DNA from: Paenibacillus tyrphae
GTDB lineage: Bacteria; Bacillota; Bacilli; Paenibacillales; NBRC-103111
Length of the DNA stretch: 64,000 nt
Reading direction: 5' to 3'
Assembly (NCBI RefSeq): GCF_000722545.1
Contig: NZ_JNVM01000022.1
Location: forward strand, 1-64,000
Positions 56,961-64,000 of the stretch are shown piece after piece. Position numbers and translations under genes: made by a program. The notes below the pieces were generated by a model, which saw nothing but the letters and a program-made list of their open reading frames with translations, was not told the DNA's origin and ran no database searches. Positions within the stretch are counted from its first letter, which is position 1. The number at the start of each line of letters is the position of its first letter.

Positions 56961-58495
56961 CATCGGAATTCGAACCGCGCCTTGGACAGCGCGTCGTCCC
57001 GCTCCTGCGCGCCTGGATGGCCTTTGGCCAAGTCGGCGGCGTGCGCCGCGATTTTGTAGGCGATGACGCCTTCCCGCACGTCGTTCTTGTTGGGAAGCCC
57101 CAAATGCTCCTTCGGGGTGACATAGCACAGCATCGCCGTCCCGAACCAGCCGATCATCGCTGCGCCGATGGCCGAGGTAATGTGATCGTAGCCGGGCGCA
57201 ATGTCGGTCGTGAGCGGTCCGAGCGTATAGAACGGCGCCTCCTGGCACACCTCAAGCTGCCGGTCCACGTTCTCCTTGATCAAATGCATCGGCACGTGGC
57301 CGGGGCCTTCGATCATCACCTGTACGTCGTGCTTCCAAGCGATTTGCGTCAGCTCGCCCAGCGTATCCAGCTCCGCAAACTGCGCCTCGTCGTTCGCATC
57401 GGCGATAGACCCCGGACGCAGGCCATCCCCAAGCGAAAAAGCGACGTCGTACGTCTTCATAATTTCGCAGATTTCTTCAAAGTGCGTGTACAAGAAATTT
57501 TCCCGATGATGCGCCAGACACCACGAAGCCATGATCGAACCGCCCCGGGATACGATCCCGGTCACGCGATTCGCGGTCAGCGGAATGTACCGCAGCAGCA
57601 CACCGGCATGGATCGTAAAATAATCGACGCCCTGCTCCGCCTGCTCGATCAGCGTATCCCGGTAAATTTCCCAGGACAGCTCCTCCGCTTTCCCTCCAAC
57701 CTTCTCAAGCGCTTGGTACAGCGGCACCGTCCCGATCGGCACCGGGGAGTTGCGGACGATCCATTCGCGCGTCGTATGAATGTGTTTGCCGGTCGATAGG
57801 TCCATGACCGTATCCGCTCCCCAGCGCGTCGCCCACCGCATCTTCTCCACTTCCTCGTCGATCGACGAAGCGACGGCGGAATTGCCGATGTTCGCATTGA
57901 TCTTCACGAGGAAATTTCGGCCGATAATCATCGGCTCGCTTTCCGGGTGGTTGATGTTCGACGGAATGATCGCCCGGCCGCGCGCCACCTCGCTGCGCAC
58001 GAATTCGGGAGTCACCTTTTCGCGGATAGCTATATATTCCATCTCGGGAGTGATAATTCCTTTTTTGGCGTAGTGCATCTGCGTAACATTCGCACCCGGC
58101 TTGGCCCGCAGCGGACGGCGCGTTGCTCCGGGAAACCACTCCTGCCGCTTGGCCCCCTCTTCTTCCCTGAAGCCATTGTCTTCCGGCTTTACCGCTCTTC
58201 CGTCATACGCTTCCACGTCGCCCCGTTCCATAATCCATCCCCGCCGATTGGCCGGAAGCCCCTGCCGGATGTCGGTCCGGACATCGCCGTCCGTGTACGG
58301 GCCGCTGCTGTCGTAGACGCGAACGGGCGAATTGGCCGCTTCCCCTTCTTCACTCACCGTCGGACTCAAAGCAATTTCTCGCATCGGGACCCGAATGTCG
58401 CTGCGGGAGCCTTGAATGTACACTTTTCGGCTCCCGGGAAATCCCGATACGTTCGGCACAGCCTGTTGTTGGTTTGGTTTGTTTTCGCTTGTCAT
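56956..58495 (-). pseudogene. thiC: 5' fragment of thiC (phosphomethylpyrimidine synthase), truncated by the prophage
   Basis: ThiC converts aminoimidazole ribotide to the thiamine pyrimidine HMP-P with a radical-SAM cluster. This fragment starts at ATG 58495 (GAGGAGG upstream) and carries about 512 residues, including GIITPEMEYIAIRE, GPGHVPMHLIKENV and TDIAPGYDHITSAIGAAMIG. It stops matching at FEFRWR and runs 14 codons into phage DNA to a stop at 56912. The Cys motif needed for activity is in the other fragment at 21994. Joined without the phage, the gene would encode 595 residues, the normal length. A TPP riboswitch controls it. Confidence 0.95.
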
Positions 58496-58546
58496 GTTCA
58501 ATTCCTCCTCGAATGAATGTGAGCAAGCGGGGAACGTAATGCATAC

Positions 58547-58579
58547 AAAAAAGACCGCAACGGCAAAGAAGCGGTCTTT
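58547..58579 (-). terminator. Riboswitch expression-platform terminator
   Basis: AAAGACCGC pairs with GCGGTCTTT followed by six T on the minus strand, between the TPP aptamer and the thiC start. Confidence 0.88.
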
Positions 58580-58594
58580 GTGCATACAAAGGCT

Positions 58595-58690
58595 ACGTGT
58601 TTCCTCCGCTGGCATTACCCAGATCAGGTTTAACGGTCGATAACATTCGGTTATCCTCTCAGCCTGGCTTCACCAAGCTCCCGCGCATAT
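58595..58690 (-). ncRNA. TPP riboswitch (THI element)
   Basis: The minus strand carries the aptamer core elements: CTTGGTGAAGCCAGG, CTGAGAGG (58655 to 58662), ACCTGATCTGG (58619 to 58629) and GGGTAATGCCAGCG. With the terminator downstream it should switch thiC off when thiamine pyrophosphate is plentiful. It now controls a truncated gene. Confidence 0.95.
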
Positions 58691-58705
58691 GAAGTTGTCA
58701 GTACA

Positions 58706-58734
58706 AGAATAACCCGGGCTCCGCCAAAAATCAA
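58706..58734 (-). promoter_or_regulatory. Promoter of the thiC transcript
   Basis: TTGATT (58729 to 58734) and TATTCT (58706 to 58711) are separated by 17 nt on the minus strand, just upstream of the riboswitch. Confidence 0.65.
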
Positions 58735-58752
58735 CAGCCAGCGTAAATTTTT

Positions 58753-59622
58753 CTAAAATGCCGGAACGACCGCAACGCCATATTTGTCTTCGATAAACTT
58801 CTTCACTTCCGGCGTCGTCAACGCGGCGTCGAGCTTCTTCACTTCGTCCCGCGTCTCGTCTCCCTTGCGCACGACGATGACATTGGCGTAAGGCGATTTC
58901 GAATCTTCCCGGAACAAGGCCGATTTCGGATCGATTTTGGCTTCCAGCACAAGGTTCGTATTAATAATCGCGCCTTCCAGATCGGGAAGCGATCGGGGCA
59001 AGGTCGCGGAATCAGCCTCGACGAATTTCAGCTTTTTCGGATTGTCCGCGATGTCCTTAGGCGTCGCTTCATACGTCGTCAGGCCGTCCTTGAGCTTGAT
59101 CAGCCCTTGCTGCTGCAGCAGCACCAGCGCGCGGTATTCGTTGGACGGGTTGTTCGGAATGCCGATCCGCGCCCCTTCCTTGATCTCGTCCTTCGATTTC
59201 AGCTTGCTTGAATAGAAGCCGATCGGCTCCACGTGAACCTTGGTCGTAACGGCAAAATCATAGCCCTTCTCGCCCTTGACCGAATCCAGGTAAGGAACGT
59301 GCTGGAAGTAGTTCGCGTCGATCTGCTTGTCTTTCAGCGCAGGATTCAGCTGCCCTTCGTCGTCATAGACGACCACTTCGAGGTTAACCCCTTGCTCCTT
59401 CAGCTTCGGCTTGACGAAGTTTAGAATTTCCGCATGCGGCACAGCGGCCGCGCCGATTTTTAGCGTCGCTTCTTTCGTCGGCTTGGCCGTGCCGGCTCCG
59501 TTGCCTTGCGCCGCAGACTTCGTGTCCGGGGCCGGCGCAGGGCCGCCCGAGGCGCAGCCCGAAACGATGGCACCGAAAATAATCAAGATGGATGCGAGAG
59601 AGAAAATTCCTTTTTTACCCAT
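58753..59622 (-). CDS. metQ: Methionine ABC transporter substrate-binding lipoprotein
   Basis: NlpA/MetQ family lipoprotein (289 residues) that captures methionine at the cell surface. The signal peptide ends in the lipobox VSGC (Cys about 23), followed by an Ala/Pro/Gly-rich tether. The NlpA domain shows LKIGAAAVPHAEIL, DANYFQHVPYL and ARIGIPNNPSNEYRAL. It is the third gene of metN-metI-metQ. Confidence 0.93.
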   Translation of the reverse strand: MGKKGIFSLASILIIFGAIVSGCASGGPAPAPDTKSAAQGNGAGTAKPTKEATLKIGAAAVPHAEILNFVKPKLKEQGVNLEVVVYDDEGQLNPALKDKQIDANYFQHVPYLDSVKGEKGYDFAVTTKVHVEPIGFYSSKLKSKDEIKEGARIGIPNNPSNEYRALVLLQQQGLIKLKDGLTTYEATPKDIADNPKKLKFVEADSATLPRSLPDLEGAIINTNLVLEAKIDPKSALFREDSKSPYANVIVVRKGDETRDEVKKLDAALTTPEVKKFIEDKYGVAVVPAF

Positions 59623-59674
59623 AGCTACGCCTGCTTTCTATAATTAAAATGACTTCACAATCCGATTTTTGCGT

Positions 59675-60343
59675 TCAATCCGGCTTGTAACGCTTCTTGT
59701 CGATCGATTTGGCGATGTAGTCGCCCGACCATTGGATGAGCTGGACCAATACGATAATGAGCAGGACGGTTGCGATTAAGACGTCCTCGCGAAACCTCTG
59801 GTACCCGAAGCGGATGGCCAGGCTGCCCAGACCGCCCGCCCCGATCGCACCGGCCACGGCGGTGAATTCCGTAATCGCAATGACCGCTATCGTCATCGCA
59901 CGAACAAGCGCCGGCAGCGCTTCGGGAATCAGCACCCTGAAAATAATCGTGAACGGCGAGGCGCCGACCGCTTGGGCGGCCTCGATCTTGCCCGCGCTCA
60001 CTTCCTTGAGCGAATTCTCGATCACCCGGCCCAGAAAGGGCGCCGCGCCAATCGAGAGCGACACAATGGCTGCGGTCGGACCGAGCGAGGTGCCGACGAT
60101 TAGCCGCGAGAGGGGCAGCAGCAGAATGATCAGAATAATGAAGGGCAGCGAACGGACGCTGTTGATGACCGTACCGATGATTTTGTGCAGCAGCGGCGCT
60201 TCCAGAATGCCGCCCTTCTCCGTAACGACAAGCGTAATGCCTAACGCAATGCCGAGCACGAGCGCGAAGACGGAGGACCAGAGCACCATGTAGACCGTCT
60301 CGCCAAGTCCCTGCAGCAGCAGTTCGATCAGATCGTCTCTCAT
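59675..60343 (-). CDS. metI: Methionine ABC transporter permease
   Basis: A 222-residue inner-membrane permease with five to six helices. The EAA loop that meets the ATPase is visible in AAQAVGASPFTIIFRVLIPEALP. ATG 60343 overlaps the metN stop (ATGA), which fixes the start; a longer in-frame reading upstream is antisense-like sequence inside metN. Confidence 0.93.
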   Translation of the reverse strand: MRDDLIELLLQGLGETVYMVLWSSVFALVLGIALGITLVVTEKGGILEAPLLHKIIGTVINSVRSLPFIILIILLLPLSRLIVGTSLGPTAAIVSLSIGAAPFLGRVIENSLKEVSAGKIEAAQAVGASPFTIIFRVLIPEALPALVRAMTIAVIAITEFTAVAGAIGAGGLGSLAIRFGYQRFREDVLIATVLLIIVLVQLIQWSGDYIAKSIDKKRYKPD

Positions 60344-61125
60344 ATCCCCGCCCCCACTCCTTCCATCACGTACCGGCTGTCGCGGTAATGCTCCAGAATG
60401 CGGACGAATCTGCGCGCCGTGTCGCTTTCGGGATTCAGGAACAGCTTGTCGACCGGTCCGGTCTCGACGATGCGGCCGCCCTCGATCACCGCCATGCTGC
60501 GGCAAATATGCTGCAGAACGTCCAGTTCATGCGTGATCAGAACGACGGTCAGCTTTAGCTGGCGGTTGATGTCCCTGAGCAGCTCCAGAATGGAGTAGGT
60601 CGTCTGCGGATCGAGCGCCGACGTCGCTTCGTCGCTGAGCAGCACGTCAGGCTCGTTCACGAGCGCTCTCGCGATGCCGACCCGCTGCTTCTGGCCGCCG
60701 CTGAGCTGCGACGGATAGGCGTTCTCTTTATCGCCCAGGCCGACAAGGTCGAGAATTTCGCAGACACGCTCGCGTATGTGCGCTTTCGGATGCCCGGCGA
60801 CCTGTAGAGGAAACGCGACGTTCTGGTACACCGTCTTCGCGTCCAGCAGATTAAACTGCTGAAAAATCATGCCGATTTTTTGCCGGGCCAGCCGCAGCTC
60901 CTTTCCGTTCAACTCCGTAATGACTGTGCCTTCGATCTCGATGGTGCCGGAATCCGGCTCTTCCAGCCGGTTGAGGCAGCGGATCAACGTCGACTTGCCC
61001 GCGCCGCTGAAGCCGATAATGCCGAAGATATCCCCCTTTTCGATCTGCAAGCTGACATTCTGAAGTGCAGGAAATGCGCCTGACGACGTTTTGTACGATT
61101 TGCTCAGATTGCGAATGACGATCAT
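60340..61125 (-). CDS. metN: Methionine ABC transporter ATP-binding protein
   Basis: A 261-residue ATPase. Walker A GFSGAGKST near residue 38, signature LSGGQKQRVGIARAL near 139, Walker B-region VLLSDEATSALDP near 161 and the His switch are all present. The ATG at 61125 follows AGGTGAAGG; upstream in-frame codons overlap the leader hairpin. The operon order metN-metI-metQ is standard for the MUT family. Confidence 0.93.
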   Translation of the reverse strand: MIVIRNLSKSYKTSSGAFPALQNVSLQIEKGDIFGIIGFSGAGKSTLIRCLNRLEEPDSGTIEIEGTVITELNGKELRLARQKIGMIFQQFNLLDAKTVYQNVAFPLQVAGHPKAHIRERVCEILDLVGLGDKENAYPSQLSGGQKQRVGIARALVNEPDVLLSDEATSALDPQTTYSILELLRDINRQLKLTVVLITHELDVLQHICRSMAVIEGGRIVETGPVDKLFLNPESDTARRFVRILEHYRDSRYVMEGVGAGI

Positions 61126-61160
61126 GCCTTCACCTGCTTCTTGGGATAAAAATAAAAAAA

Positions 61161-61200
61161 CCAAGCGTCGCCCCGCTGCCATAGCTCGGGGAAAGCTTAG
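61161..61200 (-). terminator. Attenuator-like hairpin in the metN leader
   Basis: On the minus strand CTAAGC...CCCCG pairs with CGGGG...GCTTGG and is followed by TTTTTTTATTTTT, 36 nt before the metN start. A small CCAGT/ACTGG hairpin precedes it. It looks like a leader terminator. I could not match an S-box or a Met T-box, so the sensor is unknown. Confidence 0.6.
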
Positions 61201-61340
61201 TTTCCAGTGGACTGGTCAACTAATTGTGCAAGTCGTTGTTTTTAATTCCGACTATACCGATTATATTTATTTAATTTAAAGGATGGACCGGGCGCTGTCA
61301 AGAACTTTTAGCAAGGAATCTACGGCGGGGAACGAACACC

Positions 61341-61425
61341 AAAAAGCAGCCGGAGTGCCGGGAATCCGGAGGATCACACCGATGCCGGTGCGATCCGTAG
61401 ATGCCCTGCTTCCCTCCGGCTGCTT
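61341..61425 (-). terminator. Long terminator hairpin after the serine hydrolase remnant
   Basis: AAGCAGCCGGAG pairs perfectly with CTCCGGCTGCTT around a loop that itself folds (GGATC/GATCC). TTTTTGG follows on the minus strand. Confidence 0.7.
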
Positions 61426-61432
61426 GCTTTAC

Positions 61433-62085
61433 TTAACTGAACAACGCTTTTGCGAACAGCACCGCTGCTTCCTGACGAAGCATCGGCTGCTGCGACTTAT
61501 AGTCGACGGAGCCGTCGGCCGCTTCTTTCACCTCCGGCCCATACAGGCCAAGTGCGACAATCTGCTGGACGCCGTCAAGCGCATGTCGCCCGGCTTCGGT
61601 TCGGTGAAATCGAACCCTGTCGTATGCGTCAGCAGATGCTTCATCGTAACCGGCTCTTGAAAACGGCTGTCGATGCGCAGGCCATCCATATAGGTCTGCA
61701 CGTCCCGATCCAAGTCGATTTTCCCCTGCTCAACGAACTGCATGACAGCGGTAGCGGTAAACGCTTTGGACACGGACCCGATGCGGAACACCGTCCGCTC
61801 AGGATCGACGGTTTGTTTTTTCTCGATATCGGCGAAGCCATAGCCTTTTTGCAGCAGCACTTTGCCGTCCTTGACAATGACGATGGCGGCGCCAGGGACG
61901 CCGAGGTCCACACGGTTAAAGAACGAGTCGGCGAACGCTTCGACCTCCTTCGCATCGGACGGTCCTTGTACGGTGGCATCGTCCGGCGAAACGGAGACGG
62001 CAGAGGCGGCAGAAACGGTGAAGCTGACAAGCAAGGCTGCAGACAGTACGGCGGGCAGCTTGGTTGGACGAAGCAGTGCTTTCAC
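61433..62085 (-). pseudogene. Decayed secreted serine hydrolase (class C beta-lactamase-like) with SLH-like remnant
   Basis: The first 168 residues are a signal peptide plus the N-terminal part of a beta-lactamase-family serine hydrolase, with the catalytic SxxK as SVSK near residue 104 and THTTGF near 153. The frame then ends at 61528. A different frame continues as HALDGVQQIVALGLYG and RQEAAVLFAKALFS, which looks like the end of an SLH-type domain, to a stop at 61433. The YxN and KTG motifs are missing. An internal deletion plus frameshift is the simplest reading. Confidence 0.7.
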
Positions 62086-62288
62086 GGTAAACGTGATTCT
62101 CTCGCATGTAAATTATTTCCTTGCAGTTGATCATAAACCATCGGGCGGGAAATAAATTCTGACAAACGGTTAGGGAATTGCCGGACTTTAGACCGGGATA
62201 CAAGGAGGAATTGACGGCGTTCCAAGATCATGCTAAATTATAACAAATTAAATTCATTGATTAACTCGGATATATGGAGGTATGGCTT

Positions 62289-63644
62289 GTGACTCGAACA
62301 AGACAAATCAAACTGTCCGCCTATTTGGTCGGTACCGGTATGCATGTCGCTTCGTGGCGGCATCCCGATGCCCAACCCGATGCGAGTATCGACATCGATT
62401 ATTACAAGCGTCTCGCGCAGCTTGCCGAACGCGGAAAATTCGATATCGCCTTTATCGCCGACAGCCTCGCGATCAACGAAGCGTCCCATCCGAATATTTT
62501 GAACCGCTACGAACCGATCACGCTCATTACCGCGCTGGCGGGCGCTACTTCGAAGATCGGCGTCGTCGCCACCGCCTCCACTTCGTACATCGAGCCGTTC
62601 AATCTGGCTCGCCTCTTCATGTCTGCCGATCATATCAGCAAAGGCCGGGTCGGCTGGAATATCGTCACGACTCGGGACTTGTCGGGAAATACGGCGCTCA
62701 ACTTCGGAGGCAAAGAGCATTACGAGCACTCGCTGCGCTATAAGCGCGCGGAGGAGTTCCTCGAAGTCGTCAAAGGACTGTGGGATTCGTGGGAGGACGA
62801 CGCTTTTGTCCGCGACAAGGAGAGCGGGCAGTTTTTCGACCGAAACAAGCTGCACCGCATCAACCATCAAGGCGAGTTTTTCGCCGTGCAAGGTCCGCTC
62901 AACATCGGTCGTTCCCCGCAAGGCCATCCCGTCCTCGTGCAGGCCGGCAATTCCGAATCCGGACAAAGCTTTGCCGCAGGCACGGCAGAGGTCGTGTTTT
63001 CCATCAAATACGATATCGATGATGCGAAGCAGTTTTACCGTTCCTTCAAGAGTAAGGTCGCCGCTGCGGGCAGGTCGGCCGACGACGTGTACATTTTGCA
63101 AGGCATTTCTCCGGTCATCGCCGAAACGGAGGAAGCGGCCAAGCGGAAGCTGAAGCAGCTGGAATCCTGCATTACCGAGGAGACGGGCATCGGCTTTTTA
63201 TCCGATTATTTCAAAAGCGTTGATTTTACGGGGGCCACCCTCGATTCGAGAGCGGCGGACTTCGGGCTGGATCGGCTGCCAGAGACGAAATCCGATTACA
63301 TCAAGCACCGGCCCGTCATTGCGCGGGAAAACCCGACGTTGCGGGAGGTTTATTCCTTGCTGACCGGTTCGTTCAGCAGCGAGCACTTCGTCGGCACACC
63401 GGAGAAAATTGCCGATACGCTGGAAACTTGGTTTACGGAAAAAGCCGCCGACGGCTTTATGCTGATGGCTCCCCTGCTTCCGCAAGGCTTGGAGGATTTC
63501 GTGGAGCACGTCGTGCCGCTGCTCCAGCAAAGAGGGCTGTTTCGTAAGGAGTACGAGGGCAGTACGCTGAGAGACCATTTTCACCTGCCGAAGCCGCAGA
63601 ACCGGTTCGCCGCCGCCAGAGCGGAGCAGCCACAGCTTTCATGA
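62289..63644 (+). CDS. LLM-class FMN-dependent monooxygenase (NtaA/SnaA/DszA family)
   Basis: A 451-residue bacterial-luciferase-like monooxygenase of the nitrilotriacetate/DszA branch, which uses reduced FMN from a partner reductase. Landmarks are SAYLVGTGMHVASWRHP, RVGWNIVTTRDLSGNTALNFG, HINHQGEFF-type sequence (RINHQGEFFAVQGPLN) and SGQSFAAGTAEVVFS. GTG 62289 follows GGAGG by 9 nt; an ATG five codons earlier overlaps it. The substrate is unknown. Being beside metNIQ, a role with organosulfur compounds is possible. Confidence 0.88.
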   Translation: MTRTRQIKLSAYLVGTGMHVASWRHPDAQPDASIDIDYYKRLAQLAERGKFDIAFIADSLAINEASHPNILNRYEPITLITALAGATSKIGVVATASTSYIEPFNLARLFMSADHISKGRVGWNIVTTRDLSGNTALNFGGKEHYEHSLRYKRAEEFLEVVKGLWDSWEDDAFVRDKESGQFFDRNKLHRINHQGEFFAVQGPLNIGRSPQGHPVLVQAGNSESGQSFAAGTAEVVFSIKYDIDDAKQFYRSFKSKVAAAGRSADDVYILQGISPVIAETEEAAKRKLKQLESCITEETGIGFLSDYFKSVDFTGATLDSRAADFGLDRLPETKSDYIKHRPVIARENPTLREVYSLLTGSFSSEHFVGTPEKIADTLETWFTEKAADGFMLMAPLLPQGLEDFVEHVVPLLQQRGLFRKEYEGSTLRDHFHLPKPQNRFAAARAEQPQLS

Positions 63645-63649
63645 AGAGC

Positions 63650-63698
63650 AAAAAGACCGGACCCCTTCAAAAACCTGCGAAGGAGTTCCGGTCTTTTT
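63650..63698. terminator. Bidirectional terminator
   Basis: AAAAAGACCGGA pairs with TCCGGTCTTTTT between two convergent genes. Confidence 0.88.
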
Positions 63699-63744
63699 GT
63701 TAGATGGATGACGCCGCCGTCTTTCCGACGATGAGATCATTCGT

Positions 63745-64000
63745 TTACATTTGCAACACGCTGAGCTTGTCCTTCACCTGCTCGACCAGCTTCCGAGCGT
63801 CTTCTTCATTGTTCACCACATCGGTCAGGTCCATATCGACGATCAGTACATCGGACTGATTATAATACTTCATCAGCCACTCGTCGTACCCTTTCCACAA
63901 ATACCGGTAATACTCGACAAGCGATTCGTCCTGCTCAAAATCGCGTCCGCGCAGCGAAATGCGCCGCAGCACCGTCTCGAACGAGCCTTTCAAATAAACC
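63745..64000 (-). CDS. Deoxynucleoside kinase, C-terminal part (runs off the window)
   Basis: About 84 C-terminal residues of a deoxyadenosine/deoxyguanosine kinase-type enzyme that phosphorylates deoxynucleosides for salvage. KGSFETVLRRISLRGRDFEQ holds the Arg-rich lid. VDMDLTDVVNNEEDARKLVEQV is the typical end. The frame stays open to position 64000, so the start and P-loop lie outside. Confidence 0.82.
   Translation of the reverse strand, partial: VYLKGSFETVLRRISLRGRDFEQDESLVEYYRYLWKGYDEWLMKYYNQSDVLIVDMDLTDVVNNEEDARKLVEQVKDKLSVLQM

Noticed and set aside
61141..61260. An S-box (SAM) riboswitch ahead of metN
   Set aside because: The conserved core elements of the SAM-I aptamer were not found; only a terminator-like hairpin is present.

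Overview
The window looks like a chromosomal segment of a spore-forming Gram-positive bacterium of the Paenibacillaceae (Paenibacillus, Cohnella or a relative). The grounds are strong AGGAGG ribosome binding sites, GerA/GerB/GerC spore germination receptor genes, an S-layer-homology protein, a secreted multidomain glycosidase, a TPP riboswitch ahead of thiC, and phage-borne Spo0E- and AbrB-type sporulation regulators. No search was possible, so the genus is an inference.

Host region 1 to 22246 (nearly all minus strand). It holds a cell-surface PHP/CehA-type phosphoesterase-like protein with SLH domains, a secreted GH8 glucanase with FN3 and F5/8C modules, and germination genes gerC and gerB. 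Between gerB and gerA lies a four-gene cluster for a thiazole/oxazole-modified bacteriocin of the heterocycloanthracin/sonorensin type (SagB-like dehydrogenase, YcaO cyclodehydratase, ThiF-like maturation protein, Cys-Ser-repeat precursor). A glutamate dehydrogenase gene follows. Next is a low-GC patch with a sugar O-acetyltransferase, an alpha/beta hydrolase and a broken IS1595-like transposase. A GNAT acetyltransferase, bluB and the 3' end of thiC close this part.

Mu-like prophage, 22247 to 56955 (34.7 kb). The element begins TGTGG and ends CCACA, is flanked by the 5-bp direct repeat CCCGC, and is inserted inside thiC. Removing it with one repeat copy rejoins a 1788-bp open thiC frame. Its left end carries a LexA/CI-like S24 repressor, a divergent Ner/Cro-like gene, MuA transposase and MuB ATPase. 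A DnaI-like loader, GemA and a Mor activator follow, then a co-directional head-tail operon. That operon includes a portal-MuF fusion, a protease gene with a nested scaffold start, a tail chaperone with an A AAA AAG -1 frameshift signal and a tape measure gene that seems to start at ATA. Holin and endolysin end the lytic part.

The AT-rich right end (about 52.6 to 56.9 kb) is the most interesting stretch. It contains two secreted proteins, an HTH-TPR receptor followed 21 bp later by a 43-codon exported propeptide (an RRNPP or arbitrium-like quorum-sensing pair), a Spo0E-like phosphatase and an AbrB-like regulator fused to a second HTH. Together these suggest a phage module that senses cell or lysogen density and touches the host sporulation and transition-state network.

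Host region 56956 to 64000. It has the 5' part of thiC behind a TPP riboswitch, the metNIQ methionine ABC transporter, a decayed serine hydrolase/SLH pseudogene, a flavin-dependent LLM-class monooxygenase and the C-terminal part of a deoxynucleoside kinase running off the end.
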